Assembly: GCF_014654675.1 (NCBI RefSeq)
Contig: NZ_BNBC01000029.1
Location: forward strand, 54,547 to 118,546
Reading direction: 5' to 3'
Source of the DNA: Streptomyces spiralis
GTDB taxonomy: Bacteria > Actinomycetota > Actinomycetes > Streptomycetales > Streptomycetaceae
Length of the DNA: 64,000 nt
Positions 8,920 to 17,129 of this stretch are shown one piece after another. The first letter of the stretch is position 1. Every line of letters begins with the position of its first letter. Under the pieces are notes generated by a model. That model was not told the origin of the DNA and ran no database searches. It saw nothing but the letters and a program-made list of their open reading frames with translations. The translations under genes were made by a program, and so were the position numbers.

Positions 8920-9768
8920 ATGACCGAGGCACCGGAGTCGGCAGGCGACAGCCGCCGGGCACACGCGCGGTACGCGCCCGGCACGCCCTGCTGGGTGAGC
9001 CTGATGGTCCACGGCATGGCCGCGACCCAGACCTTCTACGGGGAGCTCTTCGGCTGGGAGTTCCGGCCCGGCCCCCACCAGCTCGGCCCCTATGTGCGGG
9101 CCCTGCTGGACGGCCGGGAGGTGGCGGGCATCGGCCAGCTGCCGCCGGACCGCTATCTGCCCATCACCTGGACGCCGTATCTCGCCTCGGACGACGTGGA
9201 TCTGACGGCCGAAACGGTACGGCTGTGCGGCGGCACGATCGGGGTGGGGCCGCTGGACGCGGGCGACGCCGGACGCCTGGCGATCGGCTCCGATCCCTCG
9301 GGCGCGGTCTTCGGCGTGTGGCAGGCCGCGGCGCACCTCGGCACGGGCCTCGACGGTGTGCCCGGGACACCTGTCTGGAACGAGCTGCGCACCTTCGAGA
9401 CCGCCACCGTCGCCAAGTTCTACGAGACGGTGTTCGGTTACGAGGTCCAGCGGTCGGCGTCCACCACCGAGGCGGACTCCGGATCCGGATCCGAGTCCGG
9501 GTCCGAGTCCGGCTTCGACCACGCGACACTGTGCCTCGACGGCCGTGCCGTCGCCGGGATCCACGGCGTGGGTCACACCCTGCCCCGTGACCGCGGCCCG
9601 CACTGGGTGACGTACTTCCAGGTCGCCGACACCGACGAGGCGGCCGAACGCCTCACCGGACTCGGCGGACAGGTCCTGTCCCCCGCCCGGGACACCGCCC
9701 ACGGCCGCGTGGCCATGGTCGCGGACCCCGAGGGCGCCCGCTTCGCCCTGGTCTCGGGCGCACGGTGA
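8920..9768 (+). CDS. VOC (glyoxalase/bleomycin resistance) protein, two domains
   Basis: A cytosolic protein of 282 residues with two vicinal-oxygen-chelate domains, about 18-135 and 148-280. Each domain follows the pattern of a short N-terminal strand and helix (for example the TFYGELFGWEF segment) with a closing AVFGVW or ARFALV strand. Family members are metal-dependent lyases, dioxygenases or binding proteins, and no substrate can be assigned here. The linker at about residues 186-197 is a repetitive Ser/Gly/Glu string coded by hexamer repeats (9475-9510), an obvious slippage site. The ATG at 8920 follows a purine-rich AGAAGAGAG. It converges with thymidine kinase. Confidence 0.85.
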   Translation: MTEAPESAGDSRRAHARYAPGTPCWVSLMVHGMAATQTFYGELFGWEFRPGPHQLGPYVRALLDGREVAGIGQLPPDRYLPITWTPYLASDDVDLTAETVRLCGGTIGVGPLDAGDAGRLAIGSDPSGAVFGVWQAAAHLGTGLDGVPGTPVWNELRTFETATVAKFYETVFGYEVQRSASTTEADSGSGSESGSESGFDHATLCLDGRAVAGIHGVGHTLPRDRGPHWVTYFQVADTDEAAERLTGLGGQVLSPARDTAHGRVAMVADPEGARFALVSGAR

Positions 9769-9840
9769 CCGGGCCCGTCACCCGCGTCGAACGCCGTCGC
9801 GTCGACCGGGCGCGTCACTCGCCCTGACCGGGTCCGTCCC

Positions 9841-10491
9841 TCAGGAGGGTGACACCGGCAGGACGTCCGGTGACAGTGCCGCGGCGTGGGCCGAGGCGGA
9901 CGTCATTCGGCGGCGATGGTGCCGACGGCACAGAACCTCGTAGCCGATCTCGTCCGCGGAGCGGTTGACGTCACCGACGACCACCTGTGCGCCCTCGACG
10001 ACCATGACCCCGCCGACCGTACGGGCGTTGTGGGTGGCGCGGGAGCCGCACCAGCACAGGGCCTCGACCTGGAGCACCTCGACGCGGTCGGCGAGTTCGA
10101 CCAGGCGCTGGGAGCCGGGGAACAGCTTGGTTCGGAAGTCGGTCGTGATACCGAAGGCGTACACGTCGACGTCCAGGTCGTCGACCACGCGCGCGAGTTG
10201 GTCGATCTGCTCCGGCCCCAGGAACTGCGCCTCGTCCGCGATCACGTAGTCGGCGCGCCCACCCTGGGAGAGGTGGTCGACGATGTAGGCGTACAGATCC
10301 ATGCCGTCCTCGACCTCCACCGCGTCCGTGACCAGACCCAGGCGTGAGGACAGCTTGCCCTCGCCCGCCCGGTCGTCCCGCGTGAATATCAGGCCCTGCA
10401 GGCCACGCGCCGAACGGTTGTGCTCGATCTGGAGAGCCAGTGTCGACTTCCCGCAGTCCATCGTTCCGGAGAAGAACACCAGCTCGGGCAT
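9841..10491 (-). CDS. tdk: Thymidine kinase
   Basis: Phosphorylates thymidine with ATP in the nucleotide salvage pathway. The protein has 216 residues, a normal size for the type II enzyme. The P-loop is GTMDCGKST (9-17), the metal-binding DEAQF is at 86-90, and the structural zinc site is built from C146, C148 and C188 with a nearby His (191). The first pair is CxC rather than the usual CxxC. The start ATG at 10491 precedes a clean N-terminal strand. It lies 70 bases after the phosphodiesterase gene on the same strand and may be read with it. Confidence 0.95.
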   Translation of the reverse strand: MPELVFFSGTMDCGKSTLALQIEHNRSARGLQGLIFTRDDRAGEGKLSSRLGLVTDAVEVEDGMDLYAYIVDHLSQGGRADYVIADEAQFLGPEQIDQLARVVDDLDVDVYAFGITTDFRTKLFPGSQRLVELADRVEVLQVEALCWCGSRATHNARTVGGVMVVEGAQVVVGDVNRSADEIGYEVLCRRHHRRRMTSASAHAAALSPDVLPVSPS

Positions 10492-10561
10492 GGGAGGTCG
10501 GGCACCTTTCGGTGAGGTCGGCGGATACTGCGGTGCGGGAGGAGATGCGCGGGAAGAGGGT

Positions 10562-11752
10562 TCAGGAGCGTACTTCGAGCAGGGGGACCAGCTGTTCGGC
10601 AGGCGTCATCGAACCGTGGTTGCCCACCATCGACGACTCCTTCGGTTCCCGTTCCGAGGCGATGAGCAGCACGTCGTCGCGGGCGGCCGCCACCACGTCG
10701 CCGATCCGCGCGTACACGCGGTCGTCGATCCGCGGTCCGAACCAGCCCGCCGCCACCGCCTCGTCGCGGGAGGCCACCCAGAACTGCTCGCCCAGCACCT
10801 CGCGCCAGCAGGTCAGTACGTCGCCCTCGGCGCCCGGCACGGCGTAGACGTGCCGCGCGCGCCCCTCTCCGCCGAGCAGGGCGACGCCGGCGCGCAGCTC
10901 CCAGTCCTCGTCGAAGTCGATGCGGTGCTGCTCGTCGAACGGGATGTCGACCATGCCGTGGTCGGCGGTGACGTACAGCGCGCTGCGCGGCGGCAGCTGC
11001 TCGGCCAGGCGCTGGGCCAGCCGGTCGACGGCCATGAGCTGGCCGCGCCAGGTGTCGGAGTCGACGCCGTAGCGGTGGCCGGCGCCGTCGAGCTCGGAGT
11101 AGTACGTGTAGACGAGCGCGCGGTCGCCTGCCGCGAGCTGCTCGGCCGCGAGATCCATGCGGTCCTCGCCGGTCAGCCGCCCCAGGAACGTTCCGCCGCT
11201 GAGCGCGACCCTCGTCAGCGGGGTGTTCTCGAAGGTGGGGGAGGACACCTGGGCCGCGTGCACACCCGCCTGGTGGGCCAGCTGGAAGACCGTGGGGTAC
11301 GGCTGCCAGGCGCGCGGTTCGCTGTACGGCTGCCAGCGCAGCTGGTTCATCAGCTCGCCGGTGGCGGGGTTGCGCACCGTGTAGCCGGGCAGGCCGTGGA
11401 CGCCCGGAGGCAGGCCGGTGCCCACGGAGGCGAGGGAGGTCGCGGTGGTGGCGGGGTAGCCGGCGGTGAGCGGACGTCCGGTGCCACCGCGCGAGCTGCC
11501 CAGCAGCGAGGTGAGGAACGGCGCGTCCTCGGGGTGCGCCCGCAGCTGCTGCCAGCCCAGGCCGTCGATCAGGAAGACGCAGGCGCGGTCGACGGGGGCC
11601 AGCTCGGGGATCGCGGCCGTCATGTCCGGCACGCCCATGCCCGCGGCCAGGGTGGGCAGCAGGTCGGCGAGGGAACCGGAGCCGTACTCGGGGACGGGCG
11701 CGGACTCTACGGCCAGAGGTTCCGGGTGGTCCCAGGCGGTGGACTGTGTCAT
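10562..11752 (-). CDS. Alkaline-phosphatase-superfamily nucleotide pyrophosphatase/phosphodiesterase
   Basis: A 396-residue metal-dependent hydrolase of the NPP/phosphodiesterase branch. All the two-metal ligands are visible: an early Asp in LIDGLG, the nucleophile Thr in PATTATSLAS, then ELDGAGHRYG, TADHGMVD and a late GNHGSM. There is no signal peptide, so it probably acts in the cytosol on nucleotide or phosphonate-type esters. The exact substrate is unknown. Its ATG overlaps the stop of the upstream gene by one base (TGATG), which indicates translational coupling with the DUF5998 protein. tdk follows 70 bases downstream. Confidence 0.9.
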   Translation of the reverse strand: MTQSTAWDHPEPLAVESAPVPEYGSGSLADLLPTLAAGMGVPDMTAAIPELAPVDRACVFLIDGLGWQQLRAHPEDAPFLTSLLGSSRGGTGRPLTAGYPATTATSLASVGTGLPPGVHGLPGYTVRNPATGELMNQLRWQPYSEPRAWQPYPTVFQLAHQAGVHAAQVSSPTFENTPLTRVALSGGTFLGRLTGEDRMDLAAEQLAAGDRALVYTYYSELDGAGHRYGVDSDTWRGQLMAVDRLAQRLAEQLPPRSALYVTADHGMVDIPFDEQHRIDFDEDWELRAGVALLGGEGRARHVYAVPGAEGDVLTCWREVLGEQFWVASRDEAVAAGWFGPRIDDRVYARIGDVVAAARDDVLLIASEREPKESSMVGNHGSMTPAEQLVPLLEVRS

Positions 11753-12339
11753 CAGCGGCTCAGGTCCGCGGTGGCCTCGGAGATGGCCTGGGCGAAGGCC
11801 AGGGCCTGGCGCACCGTCTCGGGGCCGTCCCCGGCCTCGCTGACGCGCAGGCTCAGGTCGTCCGCGGTCGAGTTGCCCGTGTAGCCGTGGTCCGCCTCAC
11901 AGTTGGGGTCGCCGCAGGCGGCGGGTTCCAGGTCGATGCGCGAGACCGCTCCCCAGCCGATGGTGAGCACGACCTCGCGGGGCAGGGTGCCCGGCGTGTA
12001 CTGCTCCGGGTTGGCCACCACCCGGCTGACGACGACCGACGAGATCCGGCCGAGCTTGACCGACTCCGTGGACGTCGTGGCGTACGGCGTCGGGGAGGTG
12101 CTGTCGGCGGCCTGCTCGTCGGTGTGGCTGACGATGAAGCGGTTGTCGGTGAGGACCAGCACCGTCACGTGCCGGCGCACCTCGTTCTGGTCGAAGGTGG
12201 TCTCCTGGTGGACCAGGTACGACCGGATGGGCTCGCCGCCCACGGCGGCCTCCACCGCCTCGGCCACGAGAGCCGGGTAGTAACCGCTGCGCTCGATCGC
12301 CGCCCGCAGCCCCTGGGTCGTCGTACTGGTCTTGGCCAT
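11752..12339 (-). CDS. DUF5998 family protein
   Basis: A soluble protein of 195 residues that matches the conserved actinobacterial DUF5998 proteins as I remember them. It is predicted alpha/beta, with a small Cys/His patch near residue 143 (ACGDPNCEADHG) that could bind a metal. I chose the ATG at 12339 over the upstream one at 12363 because the MAKT start fits the family. The last base of its stop codon is the first base of the phosphodiesterase start, so the two are probably made together. Function is unknown; the coupling suggests a shared nucleotide-related task. Confidence 0.8.
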   Translation of the reverse strand: MAKTSTTTQGLRAAIERSGYYPALVAEAVEAAVGGEPIRSYLVHQETTFDQNEVRRHVTVLVLTDNRFIVSHTDEQAADSTSPTPYATTSTESVKLGRISSVVVSRVVANPEQYTPGTLPREVVLTIGWGAVSRIDLEPAACGDPNCEADHGYTGNSTADDLSLRVSEAGDGPETVRQALAFAQAISEATADLSR

Positions 12340-12378
12340 GCCGTCCATCCTACGGGGGCGCACTGACTGCGAGGCACC

Positions 12379-12426
12379 GCTCAGTACCGCGAAACCGGCT
12401 CCGTACCGCGAATCCCGCTCAGTACG
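12379..12426. repeat. Short tandem repeat at the 3' end of patA
   Basis: Two and a half copies of a roughly 19-bp unit, GCTC-GTACCGCGAA-CC, run from 12379 to 12426. The last copy overlaps the final codons and stop of the patA gene. It looks like a local duplication. The gap to the next gene is only about 80 bases. Confidence 0.6.
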
Positions 12427-15400
12427 CCGGGAGCGTGCGCGGGCCCAGGTCGCCGCGGGCGGGCGGCGGCGCGAGGCGCACGCTCGCGCCGAGGACGCTC
12501 GCCCCGCGCGGGGCGACGACGACCGGCTCCAGGGTGACCGCGACGACCTCCGGGTGGTCGTCGACCAGCCGCGACACGCGCAGCAGCAGCTCTGCCAGGG
12601 CCGGTGTGTCCACCGGCGCGGAACCGCGCCAGCCGAACAGCAGGGGGGCCGTCCGGATGGACCGGATCATGGAGGTGGCCTCGCGGTCGGTGACCGGGAC
12701 CAGCCGGTGCGCCATGTCGTCGAGCAGCTGGGAGGCGGCTCCGGCGAGCCCGAAGGAGAGCACCGCGCCGGCCGCCGGATCGATGACCGCTCGTACGACG
12801 GTGTCGACGCCCCGGGGCGCCATCGTCTGCACCACCGGACGCAGCTCCTCCGGCTTCCCGAACAGCTCGGTCAACTCGGCGTAGGCCCTGCGCAGTTGCT
12901 CCTCGTCGGCCAGGTCCAGCCGGACGCCGCCGAGGTCAGCGCGGTGGCGCAGGTGCGGGGCGGTGGCCTTCAGGGCGACGGGGTAGCCGAGGGCGCGGGC
13001 GGCCTCGGCGGCGCTGTCTGGGGTGGGCGCGGGGAAGGCCCGGCGGACGTGGATGCCGTAGCGGCCGAGCAGCTCGCAGGTCTCCTCGGTGCCGAGCGTG
13101 AGGCCCTGCCCGCGCGCGAGCAGGCCGTCGATGAGGGCGGCGGCGCCCTTCTCGTCGATGTCCTCGTACTCGGGCACCTTGCCCGGGTCGACGGCCTCCC
13201 GGCGCCACTGGCCGTACCTGACGGCCTCGGCGAGGGCCCGGACGGCGCGCTCGGCGGCGGGGTAGGCGGGGATGAGGAGGGAGCGCGCTCCAGGGCGCGC
13301 GGGGCCGGGCTCCGCCGCCGAGGTCGTGGCGGAGCGGCCGCCGGAGGGCGGGGTCGCCGATGTGGCGGCGGGCGTGGGTCCGGCTGCCGTCGCCGGGGGC
13401 ATGCTCCGGGGTCCCGGACTCGGCTGCGGGTGCGTGCCTGCTTTCGGTCCCGTGCAGGTCTCGGGGTCCAGGTGGTCCAGGGGGGCCGAACCGAACCACG
13501 GTTCCGTGCCGGGCCGCCGACCCGGGTCGGGCTGGAACGCGCTCCCGGGCTGGGTGGTTGTGCTGGGCCGGGGCGCGGTCCCGGGCTCCGCGCTCGTGCC
13601 GGGCTGCGGGGTCGTGCCGGGCGCGCCGGCCTGCGGGCCCGTGCTGGCCGCCGCCGAGAGGGCTTCCGCGAGGCCGCCGAGTTCGACGTGGACGACCAGG
13701 ACCGGCTTGCCGGGCGCCGCCTCCGCGGCCGAGCGAAGGGCCTCGGCGAGGGCCGCGTCCTCGGCGGCACCCTCCCCCACCGCCGGTATCGCGGTCACGA
13801 CCACCGCGTCGGTCGTCTCGTCCTCGAGCGCACGCGACAGCGCCGACCGGAAGTCCTCCGCGGACGCCGCCGTCGTCAGGTCCTGCGGCGGCTGCGGGCG
13901 CAGCCCCTCGGCGAGACAGCGGTCGTACGTCAGTACGCCCAGCGACTCGGAGTTGCCCAGGATCGCCACCCGTGGGCCGGGAGGGAGCGGCTGGCGGGCG
14001 AGCAGCAGCCCCGTGTCCACCAGTTCCGTGATGGTGTCCACGCGGATCACGCCCGCCTGCCGCAGCAGGGCCGAGACCGTCGCGTGCGGCAGCCGCGTCG
14101 CCCGTACGGTGTGCCCCTGGGGTGCCGATCCCGGGCCCTGCACCACGACCAGTGGCTTCGCCGCCGCCGTGCGCCGGGCGAGCCGGGTGAACTTGCGCGG
14201 GTTGCCGATGGACTCCAGGTACATCAGGGCGACGTCGGTGTGCGGGTCGTCGTACCAGTACTGCAGGACATCGTTGCCGGAGACGTCCGCCCGGTTGCCG
14301 GACGAGACGAAGGTCGACACTCCCGTGACGCCGGTCACGCCGCCGCCGCGCCGGTGGAGCCGGGACAGCAGCGCGATGCCGATCGCCCCGGACTGCGCGA
14401 ACATCCCGATGCGGCCGGGGCGTGGCATCTCGGGGGCGAGGGAGGCGTTCAGCCGGACGTCCGGCGAGGTGTTGATGACCCCGAAGGCGTTGGGCCCGAT
14501 GATCCGCATGCCGTACGCGCGCGCGTGCCGCACGAGTGCGCGCTGGCGCTCGCGCCCCTCGGGGCCACTCTCGGCGTATCCCGCGGAGATCACGACGAGC
14601 CCCTGCACACCGTGCTCGCCGCACTCGGTGACGACTTCGGGGACCTGCTCGGCCGGTACGGCCACGACCGCGAGGTCCACGGGGCCTTCGATCTCACGCA
14701 CCGAGCGGTGGGCGGGCACCCCGTCGATCTCCTGCCGGTCCTCGCCGAAGGCACGGTTCACGGCGTGCAGCCGGCCGGTGAACCCCGCCTCGCGGATGTG
14801 GTCGAGGACGCTGCGGCCCACGCCCCCGCGGGTGCGGCCCACCCCGACGACGGCCACCGAGCCGGGCACCAGCAGGCGGCGTACCGACCGTCCCTCGGCG
14901 CGCTGTTCCCGCGCGCGCTGTACGGCGAGCGAGCGGTCCGTGGGCTCGATGCCGAACTCCAGGTGTACGACGCCGTCCTCGAAGCTGCGCTTCTGGGTGT
15001 ACCCGGCGTCGGTGAACACCTTGATCATCTTGGTGTTGGCGGGCAGCACCTCGGCGGTGAAGCGGCGGATGCCGCGCTCGCGGGCGACGGCCGCGATGTG
15101 TTCCAGGAGGGCGGAGGCGACACCTCGGCCCTGGTGGGCGTCCTGCACCAGGAAGGCGACCTCTGCCTCGTCCGCGGGTGCGGAGGCGGGCATTCCACCG
15201 GCGCCGACGCGGTCATAGCGTACGGTGGCGATGAACTCGCCGCCGATCGTGGCCGCGAGTCCCACCCTGTCCACAAAGTCGTGGTGCGTGAAGCGGTGGA
15301 CGTCCTTCGCGGACAGACGCGGATAGGGCGCGAAGAAGCGGTAGTACTTGGACTCGTCCGAGACCTGCTCGTAGAAGCTGACCAAGCGGTCGGCGTCCTG

Positions 15401-15499
15401 GGCGGTGATGGGGCGGATCCGTGCGGTGCCGCCGTCGCGCAGCACCACGTCGGCCTCCCAGTGGGCGGGATACTCATGCCGGTCCGACGAGGTCTGCAT
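12419..15499 (-). CDS. patA: PatA-type protein acetyltransferase: N-terminal GNAT plus acyl-CoA-ligase (ADP-forming)-like module
   Basis: A 1026-residue fusion. Residues about 20-180 are a GNAT acetyltransferase (the acetyl-CoA loop QDAHQGRGVASALL near 140). From about 190 follow a CoA-binding domain, succinyl-CoA-ligase-like domains (IIGPNAFGVIN, FAQSGAIG), and from about 760 an ATP-grasp-type domain. This order, GNAT first, is the one described for S. lividans PatA, which acetylates and silences acyl-CoA synthetases. In Salmonella Pat the GNAT is last. Residues about 618-740 are a Pro/Thr/Gly-rich repetitive linker inserted in the ligase part. The ATG at 15499 starts MQTSSD. It is divergent from ptsH. 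Function is inferred from domain order. Confidence 0.88.
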   Translation of the reverse strand: MQTSSDRHEYPAHWEADVVLRDGGTARIRPITAQDADRLVSFYEQVSDESKYYRFFAPYPRLSAKDVHRFTHHDFVDRVGLAATIGGEFIATVRYDRVGAGGMPASAPADEAEVAFLVQDAHQGRGVASALLEHIAAVARERGIRRFTAEVLPANTKMIKVFTDAGYTQKRSFEDGVVHLEFGIEPTDRSLAVQRAREQRAEGRSVRRLLVPGSVAVVGVGRTRGGVGRSVLDHIREAGFTGRLHAVNRAFGEDRQEIDGVPAHRSVREIEGPVDLAVVAVPAEQVPEVVTECGEHGVQGLVVISAGYAESGPEGRERQRALVRHARAYGMRIIGPNAFGVINTSPDVRLNASLAPEMPRPGRIGMFAQSGAIGIALLSRLHRRGGGVTGVTGVSTFVSSGNRADVSGNDVLQYWYDDPHTDVALMYLESIGNPRKFTRLARRTAAAKPLVVVQGPGSAPQGHTVRATRLPHATVSALLRQAGVIRVDTITELVDTGLLLARQPLPPGPRVAILGNSESLGVLTYDRCLAEGLRPQPPQDLTTAASAEDFRSALSRALEDETTDAVVVTAIPAVGEGAAEDAALAEALRSAAEAAPGKPVLVVHVELGGLAEALSAAASTGPQAGAPGTTPQPGTSAEPGTAPRPSTTTQPGSAFQPDPGRRPGTEPWFGSAPLDHLDPETCTGPKAGTHPQPSPGPRSMPPATAAGPTPAATSATPPSGGRSATTSAAEPGPARPGARSLLIPAYPAAERAVRALAEAVRYGQWRREAVDPGKVPEYEDIDEKGAAALIDGLLARGQGLTLGTEETCELLGRYGIHVRRAFPAPTPDSAAEAARALGYPVALKATAPHLRHRADLGGVRLDLADEEQLRRAYAELTELFGKPEELRPVVQTMAPRGVDTVVRAVIDPAAGAVLSFGLAGAASQLLDDMAHRLVPVTDREATSMIRSIRTAPLLFGWRGSAPVDTPALAELLLRVSRLVDDHPEVVAVTLEPVVVAPRGASVLGASVRLAPPPARGDLGPRTLPAY

Positions 15500-15646
15500 G
15501 GGGCCCAGAGTACGGCTAGCGTCCGACAACGGCGCGAGGCAGTCTGTGGAGGAACCGCGCGAGGACACCCATCGGATCGAGGCCGCGGTCCGACGCATTC
15601 GGGGACGGCACACCGTGCCGCTCCGGGCGTGCTCCACGTGTGGGAA

Positions 15647-15662
15647 ACTGGTCTAGACAACC
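15647..15662. promoter_or_regulatory. DasR-responsive element (dre) upstream of ptsH
   Basis: The sequence ACTGGTCTAGACAACC matches 14 of 16 positions of the palindromic dre consensus ACTGGTCTAGACCACT bound by the GntR-family regulator DasR. It contains the rare tetranucleotide CTAG at its centre. It lies 25 bases before the ptsH start. DasR control of ptsH by N-acetylglucosamine/glucosamine-6-phosphate is established in S. coelicolor. Confidence 0.9.
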
Positions 15663-15687
15663 CTGATACACCGAAGGGCAGCATCAC

Positions 15688-15969
15688 ATGGCTGAGCGCC
15701 GCGTCAACGTCGGCTGGGCCGAGGGCCTCCACGCCCGCCCCGCTTCCATCTTCGTCCGGGCCGCCACGGCCGCAGGTGTCCCCGTGACGATCGCCAAGGC
15801 CGACGGCACCCCCGTCAACGCCGCCTCCATGCTGGCCGTCCTCGGCCTCGGCGCCCAGGGCGGCGAGGAGGTCGTCCTGGCCTCCGACGCCGAGGGCGCG
15901 GACGCCGCCCTGGACCGGCTGGCCAAGCTGGTCTCCGAGGGACTCGAGGAGCTTCCCGAGACGGTCTGA
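15688..15969 (+). CDS. ptsH: Phosphocarrier protein HPr
   Basis: HPr carries phosphate from enzyme I to the sugar-specific enzyme IIA proteins of the phosphotransferase system; in Streptomyces it serves mainly N-acetylglucosamine and fructose uptake. It has 93 residues, normal length. The phosphorylated His is H15 in GLHARPAS, and the regulatory-position Ser is S47 in NAASMLAVLGLG. The ATG at 15688 follows GAAGGGCAGC. It is a single gene, controlled through the dre site just upstream, and ends at a strong hairpin. Confidence 0.96.
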   Translation: MAERRVNVGWAEGLHARPASIFVRAATAAGVPVTIAKADGTPVNAASMLAVLGLGAQGGEEVVLASDAEGADAALDRLAKLVSEGLEELPETV

Positions 15970-16005
15970 CGGTCCGATCGAGCGCTAACGTCGCGTCTCG
16001 AGCAC

Positions 16006-16042
16006 CGAAGCCGCGTCGCCCGGGCCGGGCGGCGCGGCTTCG
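16006..16042 (+). terminator. ptsH terminator
   Basis: The outer 10-bp stem is 16006-16015 with 16033-16042, extended by an inner GC stem (CGCCCG with CGGGCG), and is followed by CTCTTTCC. It sits 36 bases after the ptsH stop. Confidence 0.85.
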
Positions 16043-16080
16043 CTCTTTCCGGGTCCTCTCCCAGCGGGCCTGCCCAGAGA

Positions 16081-16162
16081 ATCGACTCCGGGGATCGGCT
16101 CAGGAGATCGGCTCAGCGGACCGATTCAGGGATCGACTCAGGGATCGGCTCAGAGGATCGAC
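16081..16162. repeat. Degenerate 12-13 bp tandem repeat
   Basis: Six to seven imperfect copies of GGATCGGCTCAG-like units fill 16081-16162, between the ptsH terminator and the end of the convergent gntR gene. Variants include GATCGACTCAGG and GACCGATTCAGG. They do not look like an operator for either gene, since both genes end here. Confidence 0.7.
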
Positions 16163-16270
16163 CGCACAACGCACCGAACGAAATTCCGACGGGCTGGAAA
16201 GCCGTCCGCCAAAAAGGGCAGCACGAATACACCCCACGCAGAATTCCCCTCTTTGTATACGGCCGCCGCG

Positions 16271-16930
16271 TTAATTCCGTGCACCCGATGTGTTTACGGG
16301 ACGTTGCGAAGTCCTCACACGGTGGGCGGCGGTCGCACGCTCGGCGTGCAGGGCGGTCAGCGCCCGCGCGCGCTCGCCGTCGCCGCGCGCCACCGCGTCG
16401 GCGATGGCACCGTGCTCGGCCCAGGACTCCACGGGGTCGGCCGGGACCGGCACCGAGTACATCCAGGCGATCTTGTGCCGCAGCTGGGTCAGCATGGCGG
16501 TGAGCGCCGGGCTGCCGCAGGCCTGGGTGAGCGTCTCGTGGAACCAGCTCCCCAGGGACCGCAACTCCTCGCTGCCGCCGCTCACGGCCCGCTCCTGCCC
16601 CAGCCGGACCAGGCCGCGCAGCACCTTCAGATGAGCCTCCGTGCGACGCTGGGCGGCCCGGGAGGCGGCCAGCGGTTCCAGCAGCAGCCGCATCTCCAGC
16701 AGGTCGGCGGCCTCCTGCTCGGTGGGCTCCGCCACGCACGCCCCGGCGTGCCGCCGGGTCACCACGAAGCCCTCGGCCTCCAGGGTGCGCAGGGCCTCGC
16801 GCACGGGGACCCGCGAGACGCCGTAGCGGCGGGCGAGGACCTCCTCGGTGAGCCGGCTGCCGCGCTCATGGATTCCGGCGACGATGTCGTCCCGGATCGC
16901 CGTGCATACCGAGTGCGCCGGAATACGCAT
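16271..16930 (-). CDS. GntR-family transcriptional regulator (FadR/FCD type)
   Basis: A DNA-binding regulator of 219 residues. An N-terminal winged helix (about 8-68, core LARRYGVSRVPVREALRTLE) is followed by an all-helical FCD ligand-binding domain (about 80-205) whose metal-binding histidines occur near FHETLTQACG and the late AEHGAI segment. Family members sense carboxylates or sugar acids. The ligand and targets are unknown. The ATG at 16930 is the only good start. The nearest downstream gene in the same direction is ptsH's opposite strand, so the regulator stands alone. Codon use is normal. Confidence 0.88.
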   Translation of the reverse strand: MRIPAHSVCTAIRDDIVAGIHERGSRLTEEVLARRYGVSRVPVREALRTLEAEGFVVTRRHAGACVAEPTEQEAADLLEMRLLLEPLAASRAAQRRTEAHLKVLRGLVRLGQERAVSGGSEELRSLGSWFHETLTQACGSPALTAMLTQLRHKIAWMYSVPVPADPVESWAEHGAIADAVARGDGERARALTALHAERATAAHRVRTSQRPVNTSGARN

Positions 16931-17075
16931 GACCGACCTCCGCCTGAATCCCGCCGGAATCCCCGTTGTGCGCCACGCCGGACGCCCGTTCCGTGACTCT
17001 ATTCCAGTGAACGGGAATTTCCGACGGCGGGCCGGAATCCATGGATATTTTTTGGCCAGCGCCGCGCCCGGAACG

Positions 17076-17110
17076 CCGAAAGCCCCGGCTTCAGCGGCCG
17101 GGGCTTTCGG
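17076..17110 (-). terminator. Terminator of the M23 peptidase gene
   Basis: A perfect 14-bp stem (17076-17089 with 17097-17110) with a 7-base loop lies 20 bases after the peptidase stop on the minus strand, followed there by a short A/T-rich stretch (TTTTTT opposite 17047-17053). Confidence 0.8.
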
Positions 17111-17129
17111 TCAGGGCTGCGCGAGTCGC

